The notes beneath the pieces are model-generated. The model was not told where the DNA came from. It ran no database searches and saw only the letters and a program-made list of their open reading frames with translations. Below, in pieces: positions 42,270 through 50,477 of a stretch of 50,477 nucleotides of DNA. Each line of letters begins with the position of its first letter. The stretch's first letter is position 1. Source of the DNA: a bacterium (GTDB lineage Bacteria > Cyanobacteriota > Vampirovibrionia > Gastranaerophilales > Gastranaerophilaceae); assembly GCA_017433195.1 (NCBI GenBank), contig JAFRHR010000016.1, forward strand, positions 1-50,477. The letters run 5' to 3'. The translations under genes and the position numbers were made by a program.

Positions 42270-43034
42270 TTATACCAATTCAGGTACCATAAGAACATTT
42301 CTTTCAGCAATTTCAACTAATGATTTTGATACAGCGATCATTGAAATTACGGAATTTAATTTGTTAACACAAGAACCGCAACCGATAGCGCTTGCACCTG
42401 ATGCAAATGCGAGAGGAGCAGTTGTTACGTTAATACCTGATGCTGTCATAACAGGAATTTCGATATTTCTTGTTAATTCAATTGTGTTTGCAATTGTTCT
42501 TTCAGCTCTTTCAATTAAGCCTAAAACACCATCAGACTGATGTGAATCGAAGTAACCTTCAGTTTGGATAATATCAACACCGATACCTTCTAACTTTCTT
42601 GCAAGTTCGATTTGTTCATTAACATCGATATTGCCCGGAATAGTAACACTGAAATATACATCTCTGTGACCTAACATATCAATTGTTGTTTTAGCCAAAT
42701 TGAATACTTCCTCAGCTGAGAAACTCTTCATTCCGTTTCTGTACATAGCATCAAAGTTACCTAATTCAATAGCATCAACGCCCATATTTACTGCATCAAC
42801 TAATTCTTCCGGATTTACTGAAGAAACAAATACAGGTATAGTTGATATGTCCATAACCATTGAAATAATATCTTTGTTAGCTGATATATCTACTGCAGAA
42901 GCGCCTGCTTCACAAGCAGCAGTAACGACATTTCTTACATTTTCGATATCAAAATTGTCGATACCGGCAATAATTTTAACCGCTTTCTTTGCTTCTACGT
43001 CTTTCTTAAACATTTCAATTCTGTTGTTCATCAT
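42270..43034 (-). CDS. DUF561 (Ycf23) family TIM-barrel protein
   Basis: A 254-residue protein matching Ycf23/DUF561, known from cyanobacteria and red-lineage plastids. Recognisable parts are KIIAGIDNFDIENV, AGASAVDISA, IELGNFDAMY and the C-terminal ASGINVTTAPLAFASGASAIGCGS, a phosphate-binding TIM-barrel end. The reaction is unknown. Its presence supports a cyanobacterial affiliation. The start is ATG 43034 or 43031, with GGGGG upstream. Confidence 0.88.
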   Translation of the reverse strand: MMNNRIEMFKKDVEAKKAVKIIAGIDNFDIENVRNVVTAACEAGASAVDISANKDIISMVMDISTIPVFVSSVNPEELVDAVNMGVDAIELGNFDAMYRNGMKSFSAEEVFNLAKTTIDMLGHRDVYFSVTIPGNIDVNEQIELARKLEGIGVDIIQTEGYFDSHQSDGVLGLIERAERTIANTIELTRNIEIPVMTASGINVTTAPLAFASGASAIGCGSCVNKLNSVISMIAVSKSLVEIAERNVLMVPELV

Positions 43035-43162
43035 ACGTCTTAACCCCCTTTTTGTAATGACGTTTACAGTATAAATTAAAAGTTTAAGTTTTACAAGAAT
43101 ATAACAGCAAAATATTTACATGACTAATGGCAATATTTACATAAAACTGCAAATAATAAGGT

Positions 43163-43813
43163 ATGTTTAAAAAAGCGATTTTAACAATAAGCATAATGGT
43201 TTTAACGACACTTAACACTGTTGCATACGAAACTGACGAACTTTCAAACATCAAGGTTTATGAAAAACTTTCCCCTGCCATAGTTTCAATTGAAGTACAA
43301 ATTCCTGACGGAATTTCAAGCGGAAGCGGCTGTATCATAAACGCAAACGGAATAATTCTGACAAGCGCCCACATACTTGAACATTCTAAACGTATAAGCG
43401 TTACAACAAATAACGGTAAAACTTACAGAGCAATCATTGTTCAAAACGGCACACGACATAAAGATTTGGCGCTTATAAAAATAATATCCGAAGAAAAATT
43501 TTCAACCGTAAAATTAGGGAACTCCTCTGATTTAAAAGTCGGGCAAAAAGTGCTTGCAATAGGCAACCCGTTCGGTTTCAACGGGACACTCACGCAGGGA
43601 ATAATCTCAAGAATAGACTACACAAAAAACAAAATACAAACAGATGCCGCAATAAACCCGGGCTCATCAGGAGGCCCCTTAATAAACACCTCAGGCGAAG
43701 TTATCGGCATAAATCAGGCAATATTTAACCCTGATAACAACATTTCAAATATCGGCATTGGTTTTGCTATTCCCATAAACACCGCAAAAGAATTTTTGGC
43801 AAGAGCAAATTAA
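43163..43813 (+). CDS. trypsin-like serine protease, HtrA-type without PDZ domain
   Basis: A 216-residue exported protease with a signal peptide (KKAILTISIMVLTTLNTVA). The catalytic triad is H70 (LTSAH), D101 (HKDLALI) and S169 (NPGSSGG), and the sequence around GNPFGFNGTLTQGIISR is typical HtrA/DegP. The protein ends after FAIPINTAKEFL, exactly where HtrA would continue into its PDZ domains, so it is a protease-only form. Periplasmic protein quality control is likely. Confidence 0.9.
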   Translation: MFKKAILTISIMVLTTLNTVAYETDELSNIKVYEKLSPAIVSIEVQIPDGISSGSGCIINANGIILTSAHILEHSKRISVTTNNGKTYRAIIVQNGTRHKDLALIKIISEEKFSTVKLGNSSDLKVGQKVLAIGNPFGFNGTLTQGIISRIDYTKNKIQTDAAINPGSSGGPLINTSGEVIGINQAIFNPDNNISNIGIGFAIPINTAKEFLARAN

Positions 43814-43821
43814 TTTTGATA

Positions 43822-43830
43822 TGCTAAAAT
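43822..43830 (+). promoter_or_regulatory. extended -10 promoter of tatD, predicted leaderless
   Basis: TGCTAAAAT is an extended -10 (TAAAAT at 43825-43830); seven bases later is 43837, the A of the tatD ATG. AAGGA abuts the ATG too closely to act as a ribosome binding site. Confidence 0.5.
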
Positions 43831-43836
43831 TAAGGA

Positions 43837-44598
43837 ATGAGTTACTTAATTGATACACATTGTCATTTGGATATGCTTGAAGGAGATTTGGACACTTTTT
43901 TGCAAAATGCCAGTCAAAATAATGTTCAGAAAATAATTATCCCCGCAATTGAGCCAAAAGACTTTGAAAAAATAATCGATATTTCAAAAAAATATGAAAA
44001 TGTTTATACAATGTTAGGAGTTTTTCCGTCTGAAGCGGCAAAATGGGACGACAAAACAGACAAATACATAAGAGAATTAGTCAGTGCAAACAAAATTGTA
44101 GCAATTGGAGAAATCGGGCTTGATTATTATTGGGATAAATCGTTTACAGATTTACAAAAAGAGGTTTTTATAAAACAGATAGAACTGGCAAATGAACTCA
44201 ATTTACCCATAGTTGTCCATAACAGAGAAGCGCACAAAGATACTTTTGATATTTTATCAGAATACAACAAAAAGTCTGAAGTTCTTTTTCACTGTTTTTC
44301 GGGGAGCCCCGAATTTGCTCTCGAATGTGTAAAAAAAGGCTGGTATATTGCACTCGGAGGCGTTGTAACCTTTAAAAACGCACAAAAAATGAAAGACGTG
44401 GCAAAAGTAGTTCCGGACGATAAACTCGTTCTCGAAACAGATGCCCCTTATTTAACTCCCGTCCCATTCAGAGGAAAACAAAATGAGCCGGCGTACATAA
44501 AATACACGGCAGAAGAAATTGCAAAAATAAGAGAAGTTGATCTGGAACATATAGAAAAAATCACCTCAGAAAACGCCGAAAGGATATTTAAAATTTGA
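43837..44598 (+). CDS. tatD: TatD family metal-dependent hydrolase
   Basis: A 253-residue amidohydrolase-fold nuclease. Metal ligands are in DTHCHLD (H8, H10), GEIGLDYYWD, VVHNREAH and HCFSGS, and ETDAPYLTP carries the last Asp. Members have 3'-5' exonuclease activity and may act in RNA or DNA turnover. The stop overlaps the TTG start of tlyA. Confidence 0.95.
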   Translation: MSYLIDTHCHLDMLEGDLDTFLQNASQNNVQKIIIPAIEPKDFEKIIDISKKYENVYTMLGVFPSEAAKWDDKTDKYIRELVSANKIVAIGEIGLDYYWDKSFTDLQKEVFIKQIELANELNLPIVVHNREAHKDTFDILSEYNKKSEVLFHCFSGSPEFALECVKKGWYIALGGVVTFKNAQKMKDVAKVVPDDKLVLETDAPYLTPVPFRGKQNEPAYIKYTAEEIAKIREVDLEHIEKITSENAERIFKI

Positions 44599-45395
44599 AA
44601 AAAGAACGATTAGACAAGTATTTAACTGATTTAGGCTACTTTGAAACAAAAAGCAAGGCAAATGCTGCAATTATGGCAGGCGATGTCATTGTTGACGAAG
44701 AAAAAATCACAAAATCAGGCTATCAAATTGACACAACAAAAGAGCATAATTTCAGAATAAAAACTTTTCCGTTTGTATCAAGAGGCGGTTTAAAAATTCA
44801 AAAGGCGCTTGATACCTTTGACGTTGAAGTAAAAGACAGAATTTGTCTTGATGCAGGGGCATCAACCGGCGGTTTTACGGACTGTCTTCTTCAGTACGGC
44901 GCAAAATTTGTCTATGCGGCAGATGTCGGCTACGGGCAGTTAGACTGGAAAATCAGAAGCGACAACAGAGTTAAAACAATTGAAAAAACAAATCTTAAAA
45001 TCTGCAAATTTGAAGATATTTATGCAGAAAATGAGCCCGTTGCCGATCTCTTAGTATCTGATTTGTCATTTATATCACTAAAGAAAATAGTTCCTAATAT
45101 GAAAACATTGCTCAAAAGTGATTTTCACGAAATGATTTGTCTGATAAAACCGCAGTTTGAAGCAGGGAAAGAGCTCGTTGAAAAAGGCGGAGTAGTTAAA
45201 GATTTAAACGTACATAAAGCTATTATCGAAGACATCGTGAAATTTATGAAAGAAGAAATGGAATACGGCATAAAAGGACTTACACGCTCTCCGATAAAAG
45301 GTCCGAGCGGCAACATAGAGTACTTAATCTACGTAAGCACAGACAAAACCGATAATGATTTCAACATAGAAGAAATTGTTAATCAGGAATTTTAA
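44595..45395 (+). CDS. tlyA: TlyA family rRNA (cytidine-2'-O)-methyltransferase
   Basis: A 266-residue protein starting with TTG. An S4-type RNA-binding domain (KERLDKYLTDLGYFETKSKA) is followed by KFPFVSRGGLKIQKAL-like linker and an FtsJ-like methyltransferase with LDAGASTGGFTDCLL, ADVGYGQLDWKIR and DLSFISLKKI. TlyA methylates 16S and 23S rRNA in mycobacteria. The TTG start is supported by overlap with the tatD stop and by the S4 domain beginning at once. Confidence 0.93.
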   Translation: MKKERLDKYLTDLGYFETKSKANAAIMAGDVIVDEEKITKSGYQIDTTKEHNFRIKTFPFVSRGGLKIQKALDTFDVEVKDRICLDAGASTGGFTDCLLQYGAKFVYAADVGYGQLDWKIRSDNRVKTIEKTNLKICKFEDIYAENEPVADLLVSDLSFISLKKIVPNMKTLLKSDFHEMICLIKPQFEAGKELVEKGGVVKDLNVHKAIIEDIVKFMKEEMEYGIKGLTRSPIKGPSGNIEYLIYVSTDKTDNDFNIEEIVNQEF

Positions 45396-45431
45396 TTTTG
45401 GAGTATAATAAGTTCAAAAGGAGAATTTTAT

Positions 45432-45641
45432 ATGTATCAAGTTTATTCAGAAAAAAAAGGTGATTCATTTTCAAGAACAATGGTCGGCGAATTCAAAGAC
45501 ATAAACGCAGCATTTGAAAAAGCTGAAAAAATTATCGAAAACCCTGATTACAAATACATAGTTGAAGAAACAACAGGAAGTTTCAACAGCTGGGGTGAAA
45601 GATTAACAAGAGTAATCGCTGACAGCGAAGAAGATGAATAA
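45432..45641 (+). CDS. small conserved-looking protein of unknown function
   Basis: A 69-residue protein with an AAAAGGAG ribosome binding site, a TATAAT box upstream and a strong terminator behind, so it is probably a genuine monocistronic gene. The sequence is mixed alpha/beta (YQVYSEKKGDSFSRTMVGEF) with an acidic end. No family recognised. Confidence 0.7.
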   Translation: MYQVYSEKKGDSFSRTMVGEFKDINAAFEKAEKIIENPDYKYIVEETTGSFNSWGERLTRVIADSEEDE

Positions 45642-45660
45642 AACAAAATCAAACAAAAAA

Positions 45661-45690
45661 GCGGCGGCAAATTTTGCCGCCGCCTTTTAT
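45661..45690. terminator. intrinsic terminator
   Basis: GCGGCGGCAA and TTGCCGCCGC form a perfect GC-rich 10-bp stem, followed by CTTTTAT on the plus side and with an A run on the other side; it lies between convergent genes. Confidence 0.9.
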
Positions 45691-45701
45691 ATATCTGTAT
45701 T

Positions 45702-48356
45702 TTAAGCTTTTACACTTAAAGAATTAATCAATTCATTAATTGCACCTGATTGCAGATTAATTTCGTCAATTCTTGCCTTAGTCTGTTCAATAAGTTCTTT
45801 CGGTGCATTTTCAACAAATTTCGCGTTGTTCATTCTGCCCTCTAAAGAATTTTTCTCCGTAACAAGTTTGTTCAATTTCTTTTCCTGACGTTTGATTTCT
45901 TCTTCAATATCAATTAATCCTGCAAGCGGAATAATGATTTTTGAAGAAGCAACAACCGCAGAAGCAGATTGAGGAGGTACTGTTGCATTCAATTCTCCGT
46001 AAGTTATATTTTCAACTTTAGCAAGTCTCTTTATATAAGGTTCAATAATCTTGAATACATCAAGTTCATGACCTTCCGCTCTGATTTCCGCATTGATTTT
46101 AAGACTTGTTGAAATGTTTAAACTCTGTCTTACATTTCTAAGGCTTCTGATAGTTTCAATAGTCAAATTCATTTCTTCTGCCTCAGCAGGAAATTCCAAA
46201 TCTTTGTTGAATACAGGATAATCACAAACCATTATTGCCTTTGCTTCATAGTTTCTGGGAATTAACTGCCAGATACGTTCTGTCAAATGCGGCATAATCG
46301 GATGTAACATTCTCAAAGACATATCAAGAACATATCTCAAAACTCTCTGAGTATTGAGTTTTTGATTTTCATCATTTAACTGAATTTTTGCGGTTTCAAG
46401 ATACCAGTCGCACAAATCGTTCCAGAAATAATCGTAAAGGACGTGAGCAACTTCGCCTATTCTATAGTTTTTAATATTGTCATTGACGATTTCAGCCGTT
46501 TTGTTCAACTTATCCAAAATCCACTTATCAGGAATTGTAAGTGCATTTCTGTCAAAGTCATTGTTATCAACCCCTTCAAGGTTCATTAATACAAATCTTG
46601 AAGCGTTCCAAATCTTGTTAGCAAAGTTTCTTCCGTATTCAAAACGCTCATCACTTATCTTAATATCCTGACCGCCATACGTACAAAGTGAAGTCAGAGT
46701 AAATCTCAAAGCATCACAACCGTATTTATCAATGATTTCAACAGGGTTAATCGTGTTGCCTTTGGATTTTGACATCTTCTGACCTTTTTCATCACGAATT
46801 AAGCCATGAATATAAACAGTCGAGAACGGTGCTTTCTTAGTAAATTCAAGTCCCATCGTAATCATTCTTGCAACCCAGAAGAAAATAATATCAAAACCTG
46901 TTACAAGAACTGATGTCGGATAGAATTTTTTGAAATCATCCGTTTCACTGTTCGGGAAGCCCATTGTAGAAAACGGCCATAAACCTGAAGAAAACCAGGT
47001 ATCAAGTACATCTGAATCCTGAACATACATATTAGGATCCGGATTTTCTTTGGCAACGACCATTTCTCCCGTTTCTTTATGATAATAAGCAGGTATCTGA
47101 TGTCCCCACCATAACTGACGTGAAATACACCAGTCTCTTATATTTTCCATCCAGCCTAAATAATCTTTTTCCCAACGTTGCGGAATAAATTTAATTCTTC
47201 CGTCTTTAACCGCTGCGATAGCTTCTTTTGCCAAAGGCTCCATTTTTACAAACCACTGTTCAGACAAAAGCGGTTCAATAGTTGTGTTACATCTCTGACA
47301 CTTTCCAACATTATGTTCGTGGTCACGAACTCTTAGTAAGAAATTCTGATAACTCAGCATTCCGATAATTTTTTCTCTTGCTTCATAACGGTCTAAATTA
47401 TGTAATTCAGGAGGAACAGCGCCGCACGCTTTCATTTTTCCTTCTTCATCAATAACCCAAATTGGTTCCAACCCGTGGCGTTTGCCGACTTCATAATCGT
47501 TTGGATCGTGTGCAGGAGTAATTTTAACTGCACCTGTACCGAAATTCTTATCAACATATTCGTCTTCGATAATAGGAATTTCTCTGCCGGATAACGGTAT
47601 AACAACTGTCTTACCGACCAATTCTTTATACTTGTGGTCGGTCGGGTTAACCGCAATTGCAACGTCTCCAAAAATGGTTTCAGGTCTTGTTGTTGCAACG
47701 ATAATTGCACCCGGTTCACCTTTCAAAGGATAAGAAATTTCCCACAAGTGGCCTTGTTCAGTTTCGTAATTTGTTTCAATATCAGAAATTGCACTCTGAC
47801 ATCTCGGACACCAGTTTACGATATATGCACCTTTATAAATAAGTCCTTTTTCGTAAAGTCTTACAAATACTTCTTTAACTGCATCAGAACAACCTTTATC
47901 AAAAGTAAATCTTTCTCTTGATAAATCGAAAGATGCACCTAATCTCTTGAATTGATGCAAAATTTCAGACTTATGTTCATTTGCCCATTTCCAAGTTTCT
48001 TCAAGGAATTTTTCTCTTCCGAGATCGTGTCTTGTAAGCCCTTCACCTCTTAATTTCTTTTCAACGACAGCCTGAGTGGCAATACCTGCGTGATCGGTTC
48101 CGGGAAGCCATAATGCTTCATATCCGCTCATTCTGTGATAACGGGTAAGAATATCCTGCAAAGTTCCGTCCAATGCGTGTCCCATATGCAAAACACCCGT
48201 AACATTCGGTGGCGGAATAACTATTGAATAAGGCGGTTTTTCACTATGTGCATCTGCCTTAAAAAATTCCCCGTCTTCCCAGAATTTATAAATCTCTTCC
48301 TCTGTCTCCTTAGCATCATAAACAGTAGGCAATTCGTTGATATTTGTGTTATTCAT
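45702..48356 (-). CDS. valS: valyl-tRNA synthetase
   Basis: Class I synthetase of 884 residues charging tRNA-Val. PPPNVTGVLHMGHAL carries the HIGH motif (57-60), the editing domain has ATTRPETIFGDVA and HDPNDYEVG, and KMSKS is at 527-531. A C-terminal coiled coil (EEIKRQEKKLNKLVTEKNSLEGRM region) is as in most ValS. A GGAG ribosome binding site precedes the ATG. Confidence 0.97.
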   Translation of the reverse strand: MNNTNINELPTVYDAKETEEEIYKFWEDGEFFKADAHSEKPPYSIVIPPPNVTGVLHMGHALDGTLQDILTRYHRMSGYEALWLPGTDHAGIATQAVVEKKLRGEGLTRHDLGREKFLEETWKWANEHKSEILHQFKRLGASFDLSRERFTFDKGCSDAVKEVFVRLYEKGLIYKGAYIVNWCPRCQSAISDIETNYETEQGHLWEISYPLKGEPGAIIVATTRPETIFGDVAIAVNPTDHKYKELVGKTVVIPLSGREIPIIEDEYVDKNFGTGAVKITPAHDPNDYEVGKRHGLEPIWVIDEEGKMKACGAVPPELHNLDRYEAREKIIGMLSYQNFLLRVRDHEHNVGKCQRCNTTIEPLLSEQWFVKMEPLAKEAIAAVKDGRIKFIPQRWEKDYLGWMENIRDWCISRQLWWGHQIPAYYHKETGEMVVAKENPDPNMYVQDSDVLDTWFSSGLWPFSTMGFPNSETDDFKKFYPTSVLVTGFDIIFFWVARMITMGLEFTKKAPFSTVYIHGLIRDEKGQKMSKSKGNTINPVEIIDKYGCDALRFTLTSLCTYGGQDIKISDERFEYGRNFANKIWNASRFVLMNLEGVDNNDFDRNALTIPDKWILDKLNKTAEIVNDNIKNYRIGEVAHVLYDYFWNDLCDWYLETAKIQLNDENQKLNTQRVLRYVLDMSLRMLHPIMPHLTERIWQLIPRNYEAKAIMVCDYPVFNKDLEFPAEAEEMNLTIETIRSLRNVRQSLNISTSLKINAEIRAEGHELDVFKIIEPYIKRLAKVENITYGELNATVPPQSASAVVASSKIIIPLAGLIDIEEEIKRQEKKLNKLVTEKNSLEGRMNNAKFVENAPKELIEQTKARIDEINLQSGAINELINSLSVKA

Positions 48357-48429
48357 AATTTAAGTTCTCCTTGCTTAAAAAATAACACAAAAACGTATAA
48401 ATATAAACAAAATCAGTTTAATTATTTAA

Positions 48430-50265
48430 TTAACCGGTGCACCACTCAAATTTTTTCTTAGAATCATCAATATATGATTTTATAGATTCAATTTCCGTAT
48501 TGATAGAATTTAACTCGGTATCCATCTGTTCAATCATTGAATCAAGCACGTTTTCTTTATGTCTTATAGCATCTTTTTCTTTTTTGTACCAGGCCTGAAC
48601 ATCTAACCTCTGGTTTTCATCCTGCATTTTAAATATTTCAGAAAATTTAACATAGTACTTCGTATTGTGACTTCCGTATAATTCACCTTTTTCCGCATCA
48701 AAATCCATAATCTGGAAAGTTCCGTTCTGCAGAGATTCATCAACATAAGAAGGTTCTTTATTTATGAGATCATCATAACTTTGTGTATAACCGAATTTTA
48801 TACAAGCTTCAACGATATTATAGTAAAATTTAACATCGTTAATAAAATTTTTAAAACTGGTTACCCACTGGTCAGTATTTTGTCCGGCAGGAACAAGCTT
48901 TTGGAATAAATGCCCATCTCCGTTATAACCCGGATCAAATGCATGGTTATCAGGATTTGTCTTGTCTGACAATATAATCTTTGTCTTGTAATTTAACGTC
49001 TGCCCATATCCATTATAATAACCTGTATTATAAGTATCCATTCCTTCCTGCGAATTATAACCTATGCCATCACCCATTATTGCTGAATAAAAATAGGATA
49101 CCAATGCAGTTGCATCAAACCCCAACATAATTGTGTTATTTGAAGTGTTTTCCATCGTATAAACTTTTAAATGGCTTTTATCAAATGTCGTAGGAGCATT
49201 TCCATATGTATCATCCCGTAAAATATAGCAATCTTCATTATTATCCAATGGATCATTAATATTAAAATCAAAAGTATCAAAATTAACATTTGAGTTACTG
49301 TAGAATTCATTAACTGTCTGATCTATAGCATATTGCAATTTTTCAATTGAATACCCTGATAAATCCGAATAATTTTTGGCTAATTCTGAAACAATATCAT
49401 TTAAAAATATTTTTACATCTTTATCAGTCGCTGTACTCTTATCTAATACTGAGTTTTGATTTTCGTATGCAAAAATAATATCTTTATCTACATAATCTGT
49501 CTCTCTCATTGCAGTAAACCATTGCACACTTGTGTTTGAAATTGTCGCATTGGATAAACCTTCTTGTGGATGAGACGGGACATATTCATCATTTTCATTT
49601 TTACCACTTCCATAAATTCCGCTCTTTCCAAACCCTCCAACAGTATCCATACTTCTGTAAACTTGATACGCTTCAAAAAAGGCATCAGTATTTGATACGT
49701 TACCATCTTTACTCTTAAAATATGATTGTAAATAATACTGGTCAGTAACTCTGGTCAAATCTGCAAGATTGAAATTATCATAATCTCCATGACAAATACA
49801 TTTTACTAATTCAGGGTCTGCACAAAAATTAAGAAATTCCGGGGCTGTATCGGGGACAGTTAAATTTGTACTACCGCAAAGCCTTGAAATTACCTCATAT
49901 TTTTTGTTTTCATTGTTTATTAAAACATCTACGGGCCCAATTTTACTTGCCATTGCACTTGTCAAAACAACTTTACCGGTACTGGATTCAAAAAGCATCA
50001 TATTAATATTACTTTTTTTATCAATATCCTGAACCCCATCAGGTTTGCCCATAAGATACTGATAAGAAATTTCCTGCATGCCGTTATGCAAAGTTGATAC
50101 CTGATACTGAAAACTGTTTAATCTGTTATTTCTCTCATAAGCAAGATTTGACATTTCTCTTGTTAATGCCATTTTACGATTAGAACTAATCGTAATTTCC
50201 TTCTCTAAATTTAATTTATCTGAAGTCAGTGACAATAATCTTACTTGTGATGCGGCTAAACCCAT
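48430..50265 (-). CDS. MGLAASQVRLL-family lineage-specific protein, paralogue 2
   Basis: A 611-residue protein sharing its first 11 residues and the helical N-terminal layout with the protein at 31122-33035, and then weaker similarity (xVSTxxxxxxITY..M and a later SxTGKVVL region). The middle is Asn/Asp/Tyr-rich and divergent. The last 60 residues are a coiled coil (LDSMIEQMDTELNSINTEIE). No signal peptide or membrane helix. AGGAAGA precedes the ATG, and the promoter has an exact sigma-28-type -10. It may be an axial or exported protein; the function is unknown. Confidence 0.78.
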   Translation of the reverse strand: MGLAASQVRLLSLTSDKLNLEKEITISSNRKMALTREMSNLAYERNNRLNSFQYQVSTLHNGMQEISYQYLMGKPDGVQDIDKKSNINMMLFESSTGKVVLTSAMASKIGPVDVLINNENKKYEVISRLCGSTNLTVPDTAPEFLNFCADPELVKCICHGDYDNFNLADLTRVTDQYYLQSYFKSKDGNVSNTDAFFEAYQVYRSMDTVGGFGKSGIYGSGKNENDEYVPSHPQEGLSNATISNTSVQWFTAMRETDYVDKDIIFAYENQNSVLDKSTATDKDVKIFLNDIVSELAKNYSDLSGYSIEKLQYAIDQTVNEFYSNSNVNFDTFDFNINDPLDNNEDCYILRDDTYGNAPTTFDKSHLKVYTMENTSNNTIMLGFDATALVSYFYSAIMGDGIGYNSQEGMDTYNTGYYNGYGQTLNYKTKIILSDKTNPDNHAFDPGYNGDGHLFQKLVPAGQNTDQWVTSFKNFINDVKFYYNIVEACIKFGYTQSYDDLINKEPSYVDESLQNGTFQIMDFDAEKGELYGSHNTKYYVKFSEIFKMQDENQRLDVQAWYKKEKDAIRHKENVLDSMIEQMDTELNSINTEIESIKSYIDDSKKKFEWCTG

Positions 50266-50295
50266 AGTTCTTCCTAATTTTCTCCTTTGGTCGAT

Positions 50296-50354
50296 TTATC
50301 GGCACTTTTACTTAAAAACTTTGATGTATAAGCACTATTTTTTACAAAAATTTA
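50296..50354 (-). promoter_or_regulatory. shared upstream element, copy E, with sigma-28-like promoter
   Basis: On the minus strand TAAATTTTTGTAAA (50354-50341) begins 89 bp before the ATG. It is followed by CAAAGTTT (50323-50316), 12 bp and GCCGATAA (50303-50296). The sigma-28 consensus is TAAAGTTT, 11 bp, GCCGATAA, so the -10 is exact and the -35 differs at one position. The predicted leader is about 24 nt. Confidence 0.7.
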
Positions 50355-50408
50355 CATTTATAAAAACACAAATAATCACCCTTACCCCATAAGGCTTTCA
50401 GACATATA

Positions 50409-50477
50409 TTAAGTTTTGTTAATAGAATATGATCAAAAAGGCAATTATTTTAAAAGTATTTACTTTATATATATACA
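50409..50477 (+). promoter_or_regulatory. shared upstream element, copy B, running off the window
   Basis: TTAAGTTTTGTTAA (50409-50422), then AAAAGGCAATTAT and TTTACTTTATATATATAC match copy A at the same positions up to the window edge. It predicts a plus-strand gene of the same set starting about 20-30 bp beyond the window. Confidence 0.6.

Noticed and set aside
1..50477. Prophage, transposase, CRISPR-Cas or restriction system
   Set aside because: No integrase, transposase, terminase, Cas or methylase-type sequence was found on either strand.

Overview
This 50.5 kb, AT-rich window reads as chromosome of a non-photosynthetic relative of the Cyanobacteria (Melainabacteria/Vampirovibrionia, most like the gut Gastranaerophilales). 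Pointers are a Ycf45-type R3H ATPase, a Ycf23/DUF561 barrel and a Tic20-like protein beside ordinary bacterial housekeeping genes, and several lineage-specific proteins that I recognise only as recurring in such genomes. kdsB (Kdo activation) implies an outer membrane. glgC implies a glycogen route. There is no photosynthesis gene, no rRNA, no CRISPR array and no recognisable insertion sequence. The placement is inferred from gene content only.

Layout. 0.1-2.6 kb: a MazG-like protein, an anthrax-lethal-factor-like metalloprotease and tRNA-Pro(UGG), which has a scrambled copy of part of itself upstream. 2.7-5.1 kb: rsgA, ispA and a DUF212 protein in an overlapping operon. 5.1-7.3 kb: four tandem type IV pilin-like genes plus the remnant of a partial duplication. 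7.3-10.6 kb: metG, a thioredoxin-fold protein and glgC on the minus strand. 10.7-13.2 kb: a candidate short RNA, the R3H ATPase and a Gly/Ala-repeat protein. 13.3-19.3 kb: a housekeeping run, accD-accA-prmA-kdsB-rpiB-rsfS, then a TPR protein and a Tic20-like protein. 19.3-22.1 kb: ruvB, YibE/F and DUF151 (minus). 22.1-26.4 kb: a HEAT protein, queC, DUF366, a SPOR protein and a FliI/SctN-type ATPase, which overlaps the 3' end of a convergent GT39 glycosyltransferase. 28.3-34.7 kb: an island of lineage-specific proteins. 34.8-48.4 kb: ctpA, recJ, pdxJ, murT, a small membrane-protein cluster, DUF561, a trypsin-like protease, tatD, tlyA and valS. 48.4-50.3 kb: a second long lineage-specific protein.

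Main observation. Six unrelated-looking or paralogous lineage-specific genes (starts at 12683, 30820, 33035, 33235, 33548 and 50265), and probably one just beyond the right edge, are preceded by a box TTAAnTTTTGTnAA or a close variant. In five of the six it begins 89-97 bp before the start codon, followed at fixed spacing by a second element. In the two MGLAASQVRLL paralogues that second element resembles a flagellar sigma-28 promoter (CAAAGTTT, 12 bp, GCCGATAA in one copy). Those two proteins have helical N and C termini around a variable middle, as in flagellar axial proteins, and the window also holds an orphan FliI/SctN ATPase. I propose that these genes form a regulon of exported or surface proteins, possibly using a flagellar/type III-like export route. 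Regulator, sigma factor and export machinery are not in the window, so this is a hypothesis.

Second observation. Several housekeeping promoters have the -10 box exactly or nearly where it would put the transcription start on the start codon (rsgA, the TPR gene, ruvB, the HEAT gene, fliI-like, tatD, MazG-like), and these genes lack a well-placed Shine-Dalgarno sequence. This suggests leaderless mRNAs, while the lineage-specific genes have clear ribosome binding sites.
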